Source of the DNA: Panax quinquefolius
Taxonomy: Eukaryota > Streptophyta > Magnoliopsida > Apiales > Araliaceae
Reading direction: 5' to 3'
Length of the DNA stretch: 64,000 nt
NCBI GenBank assembly: GCA_020205615.1
Contig: CM035151.1
Coordinates: 48,142,849-48,206,848 of the forward strand
Made by a program: the position numbers and the translations under genes. Under the pieces are notes generated by a model that was given only the letters and a program-made list of their open reading frames with translations, did not search any database and was not told the origin of the DNA. Shown one piece after another: positions 34,990 through 47,882 of the stretch; position 1 is the first letter of the stretch; the number at the start of each line of letters is the position of its first letter.

Positions 34990-36059
34990 TTCAACTAAAA
35001 CATACCTTGGAAGGTTGTGAACAGTTTGGACTTATGTGTCCCTCTTCTCTGCATCTGTAGCATCTAACTAGCGGTCTTTCTCCTCCCCTAGAATTCGTTG
35101 CTGGTGTTGGTGCCGACGTCTTCCCGTCATTGTTGAATCTTCTCTTTTTGAAATTTCCACTTGACTCACCTTTCCTATTATCTTGGCCATGATTACCATC
35201 GAAGTGGTTACCATTTCTGGCATGATAATTCCTCCACGATGGTTATCATTGTTCCGATGACCGTTGCCACCGGTACGATTATCATCGAGTTATTGGTCAT
35301 TATTCTTCAGTTGAGCCGACTCATTATCGCACTCCAATAACTGAGACCTATTCACAACATCTGAATATAAACAAAATTTGTGAGAAATGAAGTACTGACG
35401 TATTTTGGGTTTCAAACCTCGCAGAAACATTCGCGTCATTCTCTCCTCATTATCAACCAAATGGGATGCAAATTGGGACAACTCGGCAAACTTAGCTTCG
35501 TACTGCGACACGTTCATATTGTTTTGCTCCAGCTTGATGAACTCTACCTCCTTCATGTGACGAATACTTTCGGGAAAGTACTTGTCGTTGAACAATTCTT
35601 GGAACTTCTCCCAAGACATCTTCAAAGCTTTGCAGTTTGAGTCACGCTTCTACGATTCCCACCAATAATCTGCCTCTCCTCGCAACATGAAGGTGGCGAA
35701 AGGAACCTTTTGCTCCTCTGAGCATCCCAAGACATCAAATATCTTAGTGATCTGCTTTATCCACGTCTCTGCGTAAGTGGTTCTGGCTTTCCCAAAAAAT
35801 CCGGTGATCCTAACTCCTTAAACTTCTTAGCGGTGACCATCCGTGAGTTTCCTGTGTTTCCACCTGTATTTTGAACAATAGTCTCTCTCGTTTGGTTTTG
35901 CATGAATTCTAGAAAGTTCCTAAACATACCATCGTTCGTCATTTGGTCGGTGTTATTGTTTACAGGAGGGTTATTGCCTTCCTTATCCTGGGTATTGATC
36001 ACCGGTGACTCAACGGTCTCATGTGCTCCATTGCTTATCTCAACATCTTCAGATGCCAT
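34990..36059 (-). pseudogene. Gyp4 gag
   Basis: ATG at 36057-36059 (MASEDVEISNGAHETVESPV), just after an acceptor-like TTGTTTTGTGACAG. The capsid (Retrotrans_gag type) part is open at 35290-35625 with MSWEKFQELFNDKYFPESIR and MTRMFLRGLKPKIRQY. One zinc knuckle, CYRCREEGHISPNC, is readable near 35020-35070; a second has lost ligands. Frameshifts lie between 35757 and 35625 and before the knuckle. Gag would form the particle that packages the element RNA. Confidence 0.85.
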
Positions 36060-36238
36060 TTTACTGTCACAAAACAATGGTTAATTGACATGCCACATAT
36101 TAACCCTCAGATTCGACCGACCAATTAAATAACAAATAAGCTTAGGTAGGACACACTAGTGAAGGATTTACTCGTCTCTCCCTCTAGTTCTATTCCTCGA
36201 TCTCCGCGGAGATCATATCCTAAGCTCGATACCAAGCA
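36060..36238 (-). other. Gyp4 leader with degraded primer site
   Basis: Acceptor-like CAG at 36064-36066 (minus strand). The primer site at about 36224-36235 reads TTGGTATCGAGC with one base lost compared with TGGTATCAGAGC. Confidence 0.65.
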
Positions 36239-38157
36239 TGACGCCCCAAAATAGGTCCAATCCATGCAACCTATTCTGAGTCGCCAAATACATGGTACAG
36301 AAATAACTACAACTTCATTAATACAATTATCGTGCAAAATACGACAACACATAAACTGTGAGTTTAAATACAAATATTGTCTTCTAGACAATATCTACAC
36401 TCAAATAAAGTCCTCATTACAATTATTGATACACTATTTTACAAAATAGTGAGAACTACTAAAACAACTGTCTTGAACCATTACTCCACACCCCAACTAG
36501 TTCCCGCTATATTCTCGTCTCCTGAGAAGAAAAATGGAACAAAAAGGAAAAGGGTGAGCTCAACTAGCCCAATAAAGAATATTATGACTAAGATAATGTA
36601 CAACAAATTATCCTTTGTCTTCAACAGGAAAAAATCTGATAGAATACAATAGACAACAAGTTTTAGATTAACAACTGCAGCGAAAGCAACAATTCATTAG
36701 AAGAGTTAAGTAGATAATGAAATCTACTATCATCTATGAATTTAAAAGTCCATCGATATTTTATCCCTATTACATCAATCAATATACATCTTGAATCAAA
36801 TAGTCATCTTTGTACTACAGGCCAAAGATATTCATCAGTTGGTCATGTTCATCTCAACACCTGTTCATCTTTACACTACGGGCCAAATATATTCATCAAG
36901 AAATCATTCATCTTTGTACTACAGGCCAAAGATATTAAGTAATATCATCATTTAGGACTGAGGATGATGAAAAATATATTTTAAAGAAAACGAATCTAGT
37001 GAGACAAAAGAACAAATAGTAAGGATTCGTACTTCGATTTATCCATGTTCAAAAATACTCCATAATAAACTATTGTGGAGCAGAATTCAAAAATAAAGAT
37101 CAAAACATAGATCCAATCAAAGATAGAAACCATAATGAGACAATCTTGGACACAAAAAAAAAAAAATTTAATTTTTCTCGTGAATAGTTTTAGTATCGTG
37201 AATAGTCTTGAGTATACGTGAATAATAACTCCGACACTAAAAGGTAGAAATTCCACAAGAAAAATTATCATGCTTCGTGAATAGTACTTGTGAATAGTAA
37301 CTCGTGAATAGTAACTCATGAATAGTAACTCATAAATAGTAACCCCGACATGAAAAGATAAGAATTTCACAAGAAAAATCTTACCAATATTTCGGCATAA
37401 TGATATTGAAAGAAATAATATCATTTATAAAAAAAATAACATCCTTTACCTCCAAAAAAGACAAAGATTTCGGATGGAATATTTGGATATAGTCTTTGAA
37501 TGAACTTGCATCGTATAACAACACTCAAAGTATCAAAATATTCACAATAATACGCTTCGATATTATAGAGAGAGAAAACTTCAGTTTCTGGTGTGATTTT
37601 CAATTCTAACCTAAGCACCCTATTTATAGGAAAATGCTTAGAACACCAAAGCGTAAAATTTAATATAATATAAATAAAATAAAAAAATTTCACGCCCACC
37701 TAAGACCAATCAATTCAAAGACATTTATATCATATGTGGGGCCACCAACATAATAAAATGTTTTTCTTAAAATAATAATTAAAACTTCAAAATCAATTAT
37801 TCCGGAACTTCAATAATTCATAATAAATAGTCATTTTTTCAAAAAAAAATTGAATCTTATGTATATTCCATAGGAAATTCAATTCTCTAAAAATTCCTCC
37901 ATTTATATCCACATAAATAAATATTTTCCTTATCATATAAATCAATAATTAATTATTCACAAATAATATTACAGAATCACAATAATGACAACCAGTAGTT
38001 TCCCCAGAAAGAGGGCTTTCCAATACGGATTTCTCCTTATTGGCGCGCAATTAGGTGACCAAACCTCTCCTTAGACAGAACTTTCTAGACATTGCCAATA
38101 ATGTTATCTAATAATATTATTCAAATAGTATGAATTATTGATCTGATAATGGGAAAT
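36239..38157 (-). repeat. Gyp4 5' LTR, first part
   Basis: Left end TGACGCCCC (two bases of the terminal TGTG missing). TATA complement at 37620, donor-like site at 37448 (GTAAAGG), tandem repeats at about 37275-37345. Compared with the 3' LTR a block of about 280 bp is deleted near 37888. It is interrupted by Gyp5 after GAAAT (38153-38157). Confidence 0.9.
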
Positions 38158-40148
38158 TGTAAAACTCCAATTTTTTTTGAATAAAGATGAATTTTCTATA
38201 AATATTATTTTTGAATATTATGGAGTGAAATAATATTCTTATTGGCGCGCAATTATTTTTTATATTTTATTTAAAAGTTTTGTTTTATTAGAATATTTTA
38301 TGAACCGTCCGATTAAAGTAAATCAATCTGGACCGTTCAGGAATTAGTTACTATGCAGTCCATTTTCTATAAATAGAAGCTCATTCCTTCATTATTTTCT
38401 TACGAATTCACTGAAACTCTAGAGAGATAAACTATAGAAAGAAAGAAGAAAGTATTCTGCTACTTCACTACTTATATATCCAGTACTCTTCTTCTTAAGG
38501 TAGGGAATACTATTTGTTGTACTCGTAAGGGGTGTTATTCTTTTGTATTCATGAAGAGAACTTATGTTATTCCATTCTTTATTATTATGTTGGAATAACT
38601 TTTGTATCACGCCGACCCTATACTTGGTGACATTCTTCTATTATTTCGTCTTTTACAATTACATTTGGAATATCCTGTTTGTGCATTTCACGCCGACACT
38701 GATTCATCCCTTATTAATATTACATTGGAATATCCGTGCATGCGTTTTCTGTAAAACTCCGATTCCGCTCTTTATTATTATTACATTGGAATATCCTCAT
38801 CATGCGTTTTTTACGCGGACTGGTTCCGCTCTTTATTATTATTACGTTGGAATATCCTCGTCATGCGTTTCTGGCCGGACCGATTCCGCCCTTATTAATA
38901 TTCTGTTGAATAAACTCGCCTATAAGTCACCGCATCCATGGTGATTTCATTGTTATTCCATTCTTTATTATTACATTGGAACATCCCGCTTGCGCAATTT
39001 TCGCCGACACGGTTTTGTTATTTAGTATTCTCATTGAATAACTTTTCTATCGCGGTACCGCATGCATGGTGATTTCTTTTGTTATTCCATTCTTTATTAT
39101 ACTCAGTTAGTTAAAGTTTTGACTTCTATACTTCATGAAATTAGTGGAATATCCTTGATAATTGCGCTTCATCCAGTATCTTTTCATGGAAATATTCTTC
39201 TGAGCATTCTTGAATTTTACTCTACAAAACAGTATCATGTTGACAATTTGGACGTTATTGGTTCTTGGACAAATTAATTCTTGAACTTGTTTTATTGAAT
39301 TCTTATATCATTGTCATCATCCTTATATTTATATTTTTTGAAAGTCATCTGTGGCTTGTAGTGCATAGATGGACTTGGTATGATTATGAATAGGGATTAT
39401 TCGGTGTAATCATGACCGTAATGTTACAAATGATGTGGTAAAAGTCCTCATTGGCCCGTAGTGCATTGATGGACAGTTGTTGGCATGATCATGACCATTA
39501 ATGAATACACAAATATTCTTGGTCTGTAGTGCATGGATAATTGTGTTCGTGATACTAAAGAATATCCTTGTCAGAGTAGTGCGAGGGGTGATTCGATGAT
39601 GTGAAATATTTTTTAAAAAGTGAGTCTCAAAGGATAACAATGATGAAAAACCTTTTAAATCATAAAAGATAGTAGATTTTATTTTCTACTTGACTCTTTT
39701 AATGGATTGCTTGTTCTCACTAGCTTAAACTTGATGTCTATTATATTTTATCGGTTAATAACATTGTTGGAGACTAATGATAATTTATTACAGATTATCT
39801 TAGTCATAATATTTCTTCTCGGGCTAGTTGAACTCACCCTTTCTTTCACTTTATTCTCTTGAAATGAGAATATAAATTTGGGATTTTAGCCGGGGAACGG
39901 AGTGATGTTCTAGAGGATAACATTAGTAGTCCTCACTGCTTACGTGAAATAGTGTGATAATAATTGTAATGAGGACTCCTTTTGAGTTTGTATACTCTCT
40001 AGTAGACAATATTTGTATTCAAACTCACAGCTTTATGTTTTGTCGTATTGTACACGGCATAAATATTAGTAAGTTGTATTTGAATTACTGCACCACGTAT
40101 CTGGCGACCCAAGATGGGTGATGTATACCTAATTTTGGGGGCATCACA
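38158..40148 (+). repeat. Gyp5 5' LTR (1991 bp)
   Basis: TGTAAAACTCC ... GGGGGCATCACA. TATA box at 38367-38376, donor-like AAG|GTAGGG at 38500, array of TTCCG...TGGAA and TGCGT...ACGC hairpins at about 38565-39010, GTAGTG-loop hairpins at about 39350-39600. About 700 bp present in the 3' LTR is replaced near 38231-38255 by a short filler. Confidence 0.92.
38367..38376 (+). promoter_or_regulatory. TATA box of the Gyp5 5' LTR
   Basis: CTATAAATAG followed by GAAGCTCATTCC. Confidence 0.75.
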
Positions 40149-40150
40149 GT

Positions 40151-40162
40151 TGGTATCAGAGC
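40151..40162 (+). other. Primer-binding site of Gyp5
   Basis: TGGTATCAGAGC two bases after the LTR end, complementary to the initiator-Met tRNA 3' end. Confidence 0.9.
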
Positions 40163-40336
40163 TTAGGGATATGATCCTTGGCTAAGATGTGAGACTAGAA
40201 CTAGGAGGGGAGAGACGGGGAATTCCTTCGCTAGTATGGCCTACTTAAATTTATTTTGTGTTTAAATTGGTTGGTCAGAGTTTAGGGATAATATGTTATA
40301 TGTTAATTAACCTTTGTTTTGTGGCAGTATCTGAAA

Positions 40337-41450
40337 ATGACATCCGAGAATGTTGAGAATAGTAATGGAGCACAGGAGACCATTGAGTCTCCACAGATCA
40401 ATAATCAGGATAATGTGCATCAGGAAGGCAACATTCCTCAGGCAAACAACAACACTGACCAAATGATGAATGATGGAATGTTCAGAGGCTTTATACAATT
40501 CATGCAACAAAGAAAGTAGAGCGGCTCTGTCCAAAATGTAGGTGGAAACACCGAAACTCTCGAGACGGTCACCGCTAAATGATTCAAGGAACCTGGACCA
40601 CCGGAGTTTATTGGAGAGCCAAAACCACTTAAGGCGGAGGCATGGATAAAGCAGATCACCAAGATATTTGATGTCTTGGGATGCTCCGAGGAGCAAAAGG
40701 TTCCCTTCGCCACCTTCATGTTGCGTGAAGAGGCAGATTACTGGTGGGAATCTATAAAATGTACCCAGCCTGATGCACTCAAGATGTCTTGGGAGAAGTT
40801 CCAAGAGCTATTCAACGACAAGTACTTTCCCAAGAGTATTCGTCACATGAAAGAAGTGGAGTTTATCAAATTGGAACAAAACAATATGACCGTGTCGCAA
40901 TACGAGGCTAAATTTGCGGAGTTATCCCAGTTTGCATCCCATTTGGTCGATAATGAGGAGCGAATGACGTGAATGTTTTTAAGAGGTTTGAAACTGGAGA
41001 TACGTCAATATCTTATTTCTTATAAACTGTGTTTGTACTCAGATGTTGTAAATAGGGCTCAGTTATTGGAGCAAGGTAATGAGTCAACGCAACCAAGAGA
41101 AAGCAAATGACAAAGATGAAAATACCAAAGGGTATCGATCATCAAACAAAGGACAATAAACGTGGAGGAATCAACATGCGAAATGGTAACCACTTGGTGG
41201 TAATCATGGCGAAGACAAAGAAAATGAACATTTCAAGAAAAGGAGATTCAACAATGATGGAAGGACGTCAAAGACCAAAGACCCCGTTGTTAAGGAAGGA
41301 GAACGACCACCTATCATATGCTTCAAATGCGGAGGGGAGGGACACATCAGTCCAAACTGCGCGATGCCATCCAAAGCATGTTATAATTGTGGAAGAGAAG
41401 GTCACTTAGCCTTGGATTTTTGTCGTTCACCGAAAAGACAAGTTCACTAG
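40337..41450 (+). pseudogene. Gyp5 gag (two stops, one frameshift)
   Basis: The start chosen is the ATG at 40337, just after an acceptor-like TTGTTTTGTGGCAG ending at 40327. MTSENVENSNGAQETIESPQ leads to a stop TAG at 40517. The capsid part at 40676-40972 has DYWWESIKCTQPDALKMSWE and LVDNEERMT, then a TGA at 40970 where relatives have arginine. Two zinc knuckles, CFKCGGEGHISPNC and CYNCGREGHLALD with a displaced last cysteine, lie at about 41310-41430 in another frame. Confidence 0.87.
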
Positions 41451-41489
41451 GATGGAGGCACCAAAGCCGTCCCAGAAAAGTCAAAGCCG

Positions 41490-42905
41490 GTGGTGCAAGG
41501 GAGAGCATTTGTCGTGACCTCCCAGAAAGCAAGGAACCCGAATGAGGTCATCATAGGTAAGATTATCATAAACTCTAGCGAAGTTTATACCTTATTTGAT
41601 ACCAGTTCTACCCATTCTTTTATTTCTCCTACTTCCGCTCAACGTTTAAATTTGACTTCGGAGAAATTAGACTTTGACTTATCTGTTGAAACTCCGTTGG
41701 GAGAAACCTTCATTACATCCACTGTTTATAAGTCTTGTTTGGTTCAAATCGGTACCCTAATATTACCTGTCGATCTTATTTCATTGAAAATACTTGCATT
41801 TGACGTGATTCTAGGGATTGATTGGTTAACTACTCACCATGTTAAAATTGATTATTTTCGTAAGGTTGTTAGCTTTCATATTCCTAAACAACCTATTATG
41901 CGAATTCAAGCAACCAAACCATTAAAATCAATCACGGTCATCTCAAGCCATAAAGCTATTCGTTTATTGAAAAGCGAATGTCAAGGTTTCTTAGCCCACG
42001 TCACAGATCTAAACAAAAATACGTCAGTTTTGAATGATATTTCTATTGTTAATGAATTTCCTGACGTATTCCTTGAAGAACTTCCTGGCCTACCCCCACA
42101 GAGTGAAATTGAATTTTGTATCGACCTTGAACCCGGTACAAAACCCATTTCCAAAGCCTCATATCGAATGGCTCCTATTGAACTTCAGGAGTTAAAGACT
42201 CAACTACATGAATTGTTAGATATTGGCTTTATTCGTCCTAGTACTTCTCCTTGGGGTGCTCTTGTTCTATTCGTGAAGAAGAAAGATGGGAGTATGCGAC
42301 TTTGTATTGATTATCGGGAGTTGAATCATGTCACCATCAAAAATAGGTACCCATTGCCACGTATTGATGACCTGTTTGACCAGTTGCAAGGAGCTAAATT
42401 CTTTTCAAAGATTGATCTTTGTTCCGGATATCACCAATGGAAGATTAGAACCGATGACATTCCAAAGACGGATTTCAGAACTCGGTACGGGCATTATGAA
42501 TTCCTAGTCATGTCCTTTGGATTGACTAATGCTCCTGCTGCCTTCATGGATATGATGAATAGAGTATTCAAGGAATATTTGGATCACTTTGTGGTCGTCT
42601 TTATTGATGACATCCTTATTTATTCCAAAAGCCGTGAAGATCATGAGCAACACTTGAGGCTGATACTCCAAAAGCTTCGTGAATATAAGCTTTATGCCAA
42701 GTTGAAAAAATGCGAGTTCGGCGAGGAAGTAGCATTCCTTGGGCACGTGGTATCAAGTCATGGAATATCATTGACCCAAAGAAAGATTGAAGCTATTCAA
42801 AGTTGGGAGCAACCTAAATCGATGACCAAAATCGTAGCTTTCTCGGCTTACTTTGGTTATTATCGGAGATTCGTAGAAGGTTTTCTCGAATCGCTACTCC
42901 ACTAA
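41490..42905 (+). CDS. Gyp5 protease and reverse transcriptase (471 codons open)
   Basis: The longest open frame in the window. Protease: [10 protein letters not shown], with DTS at residues 37-39 where DTG is usual, then [18 protein letters not shown]. Linker: [77 protein letters not shown], and the catalytic [13 protein letters not shown] (aspartates at residues 373-374, bases 42606-42611), then [14 protein letters not shown]. The frame is lost at the RT-RNase H boundary. It copies element RNA into DNA. It is one section of a broken polyprotein rather than a stand-alone gene. Confidence 0.9.
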   Translation: MVQGRAFVVTSQKARNPNEVIIGKIIINSSEVYTLFDTSSTHSFISPTSAQRLNLTSEKLDFDLSVETPLGETFITSTVYKSCLVQIGTLILPVDLISLKILAFDVILGIDWLTTHHVKIDYFRKVVSFHIPKQPIMRIQATKPLKSITVISSHKAIRLLKSECQGFLAHVTDLNKNTSVLNDISIVNEFPDVFLEELPGLPPQSEIEFCIDLEPGTKPISKASYRMAPIELQELKTQLHELLDIGFIRPSTSPWGALVLFVKKKDGSMRLCIDYRELNHVTIKNRYPLPRIDDLFDQLQGAKFFSKIDLCSGYHQWKIRTDDIPKTDFRTRYGHYEFLVMSFGLTNAPAAFMDMMNRVFKEYLDHFVVVFIDDILIYSKSREDHEQHLRLILQKLREYKLYAKLKKCEFGEEVAFLGHVVSSHGISLTQRKIEAIQSWEQPKSMTKIVAFSAYFGYYRRFVEGFLESLLH

Positions 42906-43660
42906 CTCAAATGACTCGAAAGATACAAAGTTCTATTGGAGCGAGGAATGTGAGAAGAGTTTTCAATAACTCAAAATGAGACTCATTTCAAAGACTGTTA
43001 CGACAATACCATCCGGTTCGGAGGATTTGTCATCTCTGATGATGCTTCCGGGCAAAGGGTTAGGATGTGTTCTCATGCAACATAGGAAAGTCATAGCCTA
43101 TGCCTCACGACAACTCAAAGAATATAGAAGGAATTATCTTACTCATGATCTAGAGTTGGCAGTTGTTGTCTTCGCACTAAAGATTTGGAGGCATTACTTG
43201 TATGGGGAGAAAGTGGAGATCTTTACGGATCATAAAAGCCTCAAATATTTCTTCACTCAAAAGGAACTCAACATGCGACAATGACGTTGGCTTGAACTGT
43301 TGAAAGATTATGATCATACCATCCAATACAATCTTGGAAAAGCGAACGTGGTAGTGTACGCGTTGAGTAGAAAGATCATATGCGGTGCGAGTGCAATATT
43401 GACAACACAAAAGCCCATTTTGTGTGACTTGCAAAGGATGGAGATAGAGTTAAAGACTCTGGGGACCCATGTGATGATGGCAAATATACTGAGTAGAGCA
43501 CCGACTTTAATTGATAAAGTTAAAGTCGCTTTCAAGCTACTGAACACAGGTGATTCGGATGAGGAAGAAAGTGCAAGAAGGTGCTATCTTGAAGCAAGAA
43601 TCGATGAAGAAGGAATACTTGAGTTAACTCCGGACTTTGTGTTCCTAACGACCTAAGTTA
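42906..43660 (+). pseudogene. Gyp5 RNase H and connection region
   Basis: [40 protein letters not shown] and [20 protein letters not shown] mark the gypsy RNase H in the open stretch 42976-43284. The first catalytic aspartate region (usually YSDAS) is damaged near 43030. A stop near 43282 falls where relatives read QRRWLELL. A connection region follows to about 43660 in a second open stretch. Confidence 0.85.
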
Positions 43661-44981
43661 AAGTATAAAATCATGATGGGCGCCAACACACCGTTTGCAA
43701 TCCATCACAGGGAGTACTAAAATGTATCATGATATTCGTAAATACATTTTGGTGGAGCATATGAAGAAGAGAGATAACGTTGTATATCTCAAGGTGTCTA
43801 ACGTGTCAACGAGTCAAGGCGGAGCATCAAGTACCAAAAGGTCAATTGCAACCACTTGAAATTCCAGAATGGAAGTGGAAGCACATTACCATAGATTTCG
43901 TTACCGGTCTTCCCAAAGTTTCTCAAGGAATAGATGCAATTTGGGTGATTGTTGATAGATTGACCAAGTCTGCTCATTTCTTACCGATACGAGAAACTTA
44001 TACGCTTGAACGTCTTACTCGTATGTACATAAACAAGGTTGTAAGATTGCATGGTATGCCAGTATCCATAGTTTCTGATCGAGACCCAAGATTCACTTCA
44101 AGATTTTGGGTTAGTTTGCAAAAAGCTATGCGCACGGATTTACGATTTAGTTCTGCATATCATCCTCAGAAGGACGGACAATCAGAGAGGACAATTCAAA
44201 CTCTTGAGATCTATTAAAACTCTGTGTCCTTCACTTCAAGGGAAGTTGGGACAAGTTCTTACCATTGGTTGAGTTTTCTTACAACAACAGTTATCAAGCA
44301 AGCATTGGCATGGCTCCATTCGAGGCATTGTATAGAAGAAAGTGTCGTTCTCCAGTATGCTGGGATGAGGTGGGTGAAGCAACGTTGTTGGAATCGGAGT
44401 TGGTATGTATGACTATGAAAAAGATTCAAATGATCCGACAACGTATAAAAACCTCACAAGATCGACAAAAGAGTTATGCTGATCTTCATCGAAAGGACGT
44501 GGAATTTGATATAGGAGATCATGTGTTATTACGAGTTGCTCCGTGGAAAGGAGTTACGAGATTTGGAAAAAGAGGAAAGCTCAATCCTCGATTCATCTAC
44601 CCATTTTAATCCTCGATCGAGTAGGAACCGTAGGCCTATAGACTCGCTTTCACCGCCAAGTATGTCTCGTGTTCATAACGCTTTTTCACATATCCATGCT
44701 ACGTAAATATGTGGAAGACCCGAACCACATTATTGAGTTAGAACCGGACAAAATAGCGGAAGATTTGACGTATAAAGAGGTTCATGTTCAAATCTTGGAT
44801 AAGAAGGAACATATTCTACGCACTCAAGGTTATACCTCAAGTCAATGTTTTGTGGAGAAACCACGATGTTGAGGAAATGACTTGGGAGTTAGAATCAAAT
44901 GAAATCAAGGTATCCTTACCTCTTCGACATACCGTGTATGTACCCTAATTTCGAGGGGCTTAAATTTCATAAGAAGGAGAT
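43661..44981 (+). pseudogene. Gyp5 integrase and chromodomain-like tail
   Basis: The HHCC zinc region is decayed at the histidines but CLTCQRVKAEH is present (43796-43830). In the open stretch 43780-44217 the triad is complete: D39 (ITIDFVTGLP), D100 ([13 protein letters not shown]) and E136 (DGQSERTIQ), with the usual 35 residues between the last two. The C-terminal part continues at 44265-44609 ([40 protein letters not shown]) and 44669-44872 ([20 protein letters not shown]). Frameshifts separate the pieces. The polypurine tract AAGAAGGAGAT ends at 44981. Confidence 0.87.
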
Positions 44982-45604
44982 TGTAAAACCCCAATTTTTT
45001 TAATAAAGATGAATTTTCTATAAATATTATTTTTGAATATTATGGAGTGAAATTGATATAATGTTATAGTTGTGGGTAATATTTATAAATTTTGCAAAAG
45101 TACGCAAGTTGTTATATAATATTTGATTGGTCAGGAATATTCGCTTTTAACAGGAATATTCGTATAACCAAGACAATCATTGGTGGACCCCACAACGAAA
45201 TTATTGTTTGATTAAGAAAACGACAAAAATATTTTATGAAAAATAACGGCGAAAGTTTTACAAGTTAACTATTGAAACACCTTGTGTTAAAAGTATCTGT
45301 AATGTCTGGCGTGGTTGCATAGTAGCACACGGTATTAATTATTGATGCTTACGTAAGAAGTCACTCAGTTTTGTTCAATTATTGTTATAGTATTTGTTGT
45401 AAGTTTGGCGTATTATTTAGACCCCCGCTTACCCATTTTCAAAATTTTTGGTGGAAAGTTATATCAATCTTGTTATATATATATATAAGTATTATATATT
45501 TATATATATACGTGTTAGTCCAGTGGGTGGGGGAGGGAACATGAAAAATGTCTTTGAGAAAGTTTTTTTCGCTAGTATAGGATGGAGTACTTTTTGTTAT
45601 TATA

Positions 45605-45639
<35 letters not shown>

Positions 45640-45741
45640 ATGGAGAAAAGAAGTGCTATATGTATATAATATATATATATATAGAGATTATTTGAAATTC
45701 ACGTGAATCATCCTGATTCACGGGGTGTATTCACGGGTTGC

Positions 45742-45780
<39 letters not shown>

Positions 45781-47592
45781 TATATTTTATTTAAAAGTTT
45801 TGTTTTATTAGAATATTTTATGAACCGTCCGATTAAAGTAAATCAATCTCGGACCGCTTAGAATTAGTTACTATCGCAGCACCATTTTTCTATAAATAGA
45901 AGCTTGTTCTTCATTATTTTCTTACAATTCAATTGAAACTCTAGAGATAAACTATAGAAAGAAAGAAGAAAGTATTCGCTACTTCACTACTTATATATCC
46001 AAAGACTTTTCTTCTTAAGGTAGGGAATATTATTTGTTGTACTCGTAAGGGTGTTATTCTTTTGTATTCATGAAGAGAACTTATATTATTCCATTCTTTA
46101 TTATTCTGTTGGAATAACTCAGATACTGCTGGCTACCCTATACTTGGTGACATTCTTCATTATTCCATCTTTACTATTACATTGAAATATCACATGCATG
46201 CATTTTACGCCGGACTGATTCCGCCTTTATTATTACATTGGAATATCACATGCATGCGTTTTATATGGGACCTAGTTCCGTCTTTATTATTATTCTGTTG
46301 GAATATCCTGTCCGTGCATTTTACGCCGGACCTGATTCCGTCCTTATTAATATTCTGTTGGAATAACCTGTTTATGCGAAGTACAGCATGCATGGTGATT
46401 TTTGTTGTTATTCCATTCTTTAATATTCTTATGGAACATCTTATCGGTGCGAATTTCGCCTGACCTGGTTTCGTTATTTAGTATTCTGTTGGAATAACCT
46501 GTGTATGCGAAGTACCGCATGCATGGTGATTTCTTTTGTTATTCCATTATTTATTATACTCAGTTAGTTAAAGTTTTGACTTCTATACTCCATGAAATTA
46601 GTGGAATATCCTTGATAATTGCGTTTCATCCAGTATCTTTTCATGGAAATATTCTTCTGAGCATTCTTGAATTTTACTCTACAAAGCAGTATCATGTTGA
46701 CAATTTGGACGTTATTGGTTCTTGGACAAATTAATTCTTGAACTTGTTTTATTGAATTCTTATATCATTGTCATCATCCTCATATTTATATTTTTTGAAA
46801 GACATATGTGGCCTGTAGTGCATAGATGGACTTGGTATGATTATGACCAGGGATTATTCGGTGTAATCATGGTCGTAATGTTACAAATGATGTGGTAAAA
46901 GTCCTCATTGGCCCGTAGTGCATTGATGGATGTTGTTGGCATGATCATGACCATTAATGAATACACAAATATTCTTGGCACAGTGATGCATGGATAATTA
47001 TGGTGGTGATACTAAAGAATATCCTTAAGGCCGTAGTGTAGGGGTGATTCGATGATGTGAAATATTTTTAAAATTTGAGTCTCGGATAATGATGATGAAA
47101 CACCTTTTAAATCATAAAAGATAGTAGATTTTATTTTCTACTTAACTCTTTTAATGGATTGCTTGTTCCTCTGCAGTTAAACTTGATGTCTATTATATTT
47201 TATCAGTTTAACATTGTTGGAGACTAATGATAATTTATTCGGTATTATCTTAGTCATAATATTTCTTACTGGGCTAGTTGAGCTCACCCTTTCTTTCACT
47301 GTTCTCTTCAGGAAATGAGAATATAGCTGGGATGAGTCAGGGAACGGAGTGATGTTCTAGAGGATAGCATTAGTAGTCCTCACTATTCTGTGAAATAGTG
47401 TGATAATAATTGTAATGAGGACTCCTTTTGAGTTTGTATACTCTCTAGTAGACAATATTTGTATTCAAACTCACGCTTTATGTTTTGTCGTATTGTACAC
47501 CTACAGTTGTATTAATAAGTTGTATTTGAATTACATACCATGTATCCATGCGACCCAAGATGGGTGATGTATACCTAATTTTGGGGCGTCAC
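44982..47592 (+). repeat. Gyp5 3' LTR (2611 bp)
   Basis: TGTAAAACCCC ... GGGGCGTCAC, lacking the final A. TATA box at 45890-45899, donor-like AAG|GTAGGG at 46020, hairpin arrays at about 46085-46550 and 46805-47045. It carries AT microsatellites absent from the 5' LTR. Confidence 0.92.
45430..45778 (+). repeat. AT microsatellite block in the Gyp5 3' LTR
   Basis: Several TA runs (about 45473-45512, 45607-45638, 45667-45681, 45743-45776) separate two non-repetitive stretches. One contains ATTCACGTGAAT, a 12 bp palindrome, at about 45697. The block may be an inserted sequence but clear ends were not found. Confidence 0.7.
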
Positions 47593-47597
47593 GAAAT
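47593..47597. repeat. TSD of Gyp5, right copy (GAAAT)
   Basis: Matches 38153-38157. Gyp4 LTR sequence resumes directly after it. Confidence 0.93.
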
Positions 47598-47877
47598 CTT
47601 GTGTAGTGACAATTATTGAAACAACAATAATATAAAATATTAACGCAATAATTATTGAATCAATAAAATAAAATATTGAATAAGAATTATCGTAACAATT
47701 ATTGAGTAGTGCCTTCTTCACGTAAGAATCAATAATTGATGCAATACTGTAATAACTACTTGTGTAACAATCGTATATTCTTCAGTTTTAACCATCGGGT
47801 ATTCCAACGGTGTTAAAGGTAACAACTACGCCATTATTTATAAAAAACTCATACCTGTCGTTTTCTTCATCCAATCG
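47598..47877 (-). repeat. Gyp4 5' LTR, second part
   Basis: Continues the Gyp4 LTR after Gyp5 and matches 32640-32915 of the 3' LTR. It stops short: the last 236 bp of the LTR (equivalent to 32922-33157) are missing. Confidence 0.88.
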
Positions 47878-47882
47878 CTTTC

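Larger units (their letters stand above)
38158..47592 (+). mobile_element. Gyp5: Ty3/gypsy element nested in the Gyp4 5' LTR
   Basis: TSD GAAAT at 38153-38157 and 47593-47597. LTRs of 1991 bp (5') and 2611 bp (3') differ by a deletion with filler in the 5' copy. The primer site, gag, protease, RT, RNase H, integrase, chromodomain-like tail and polypurine tract are all present in order. This is the youngest nesting level here and the most complete body, although gag has two stops and pol several frameshifts. Confidence 0.95.
30452..47877 (-). mobile_element. Gyp4: Ty3/gypsy element in the Gyp3 5' LTR, split by Gyp5
   Basis: On the minus strand: 5' LTR (47877-47598 and 38157-36239), body (36238-33158), 3' LTR (33157-30452). 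The body is only 3.1 kb: gag is largely present, but most of RT, RNase H and the integrase core are deleted. The left flank is ATAAT. The right end and its TSD were lost in a deletion that joins Gyp4 to Gyp3 at 47878-47882. Confidence 0.9.

Noticed and set aside
41490..44217. Endogenous pararetrovirus (caulimovirid) origin for the gypsy-type RT
   Set aside because: Protease-RT-RNase H-integrase order, paired LTRs, polypurine tracts and 5 bp duplications show LTR retrotransposons; no movement or coat protein was seen.
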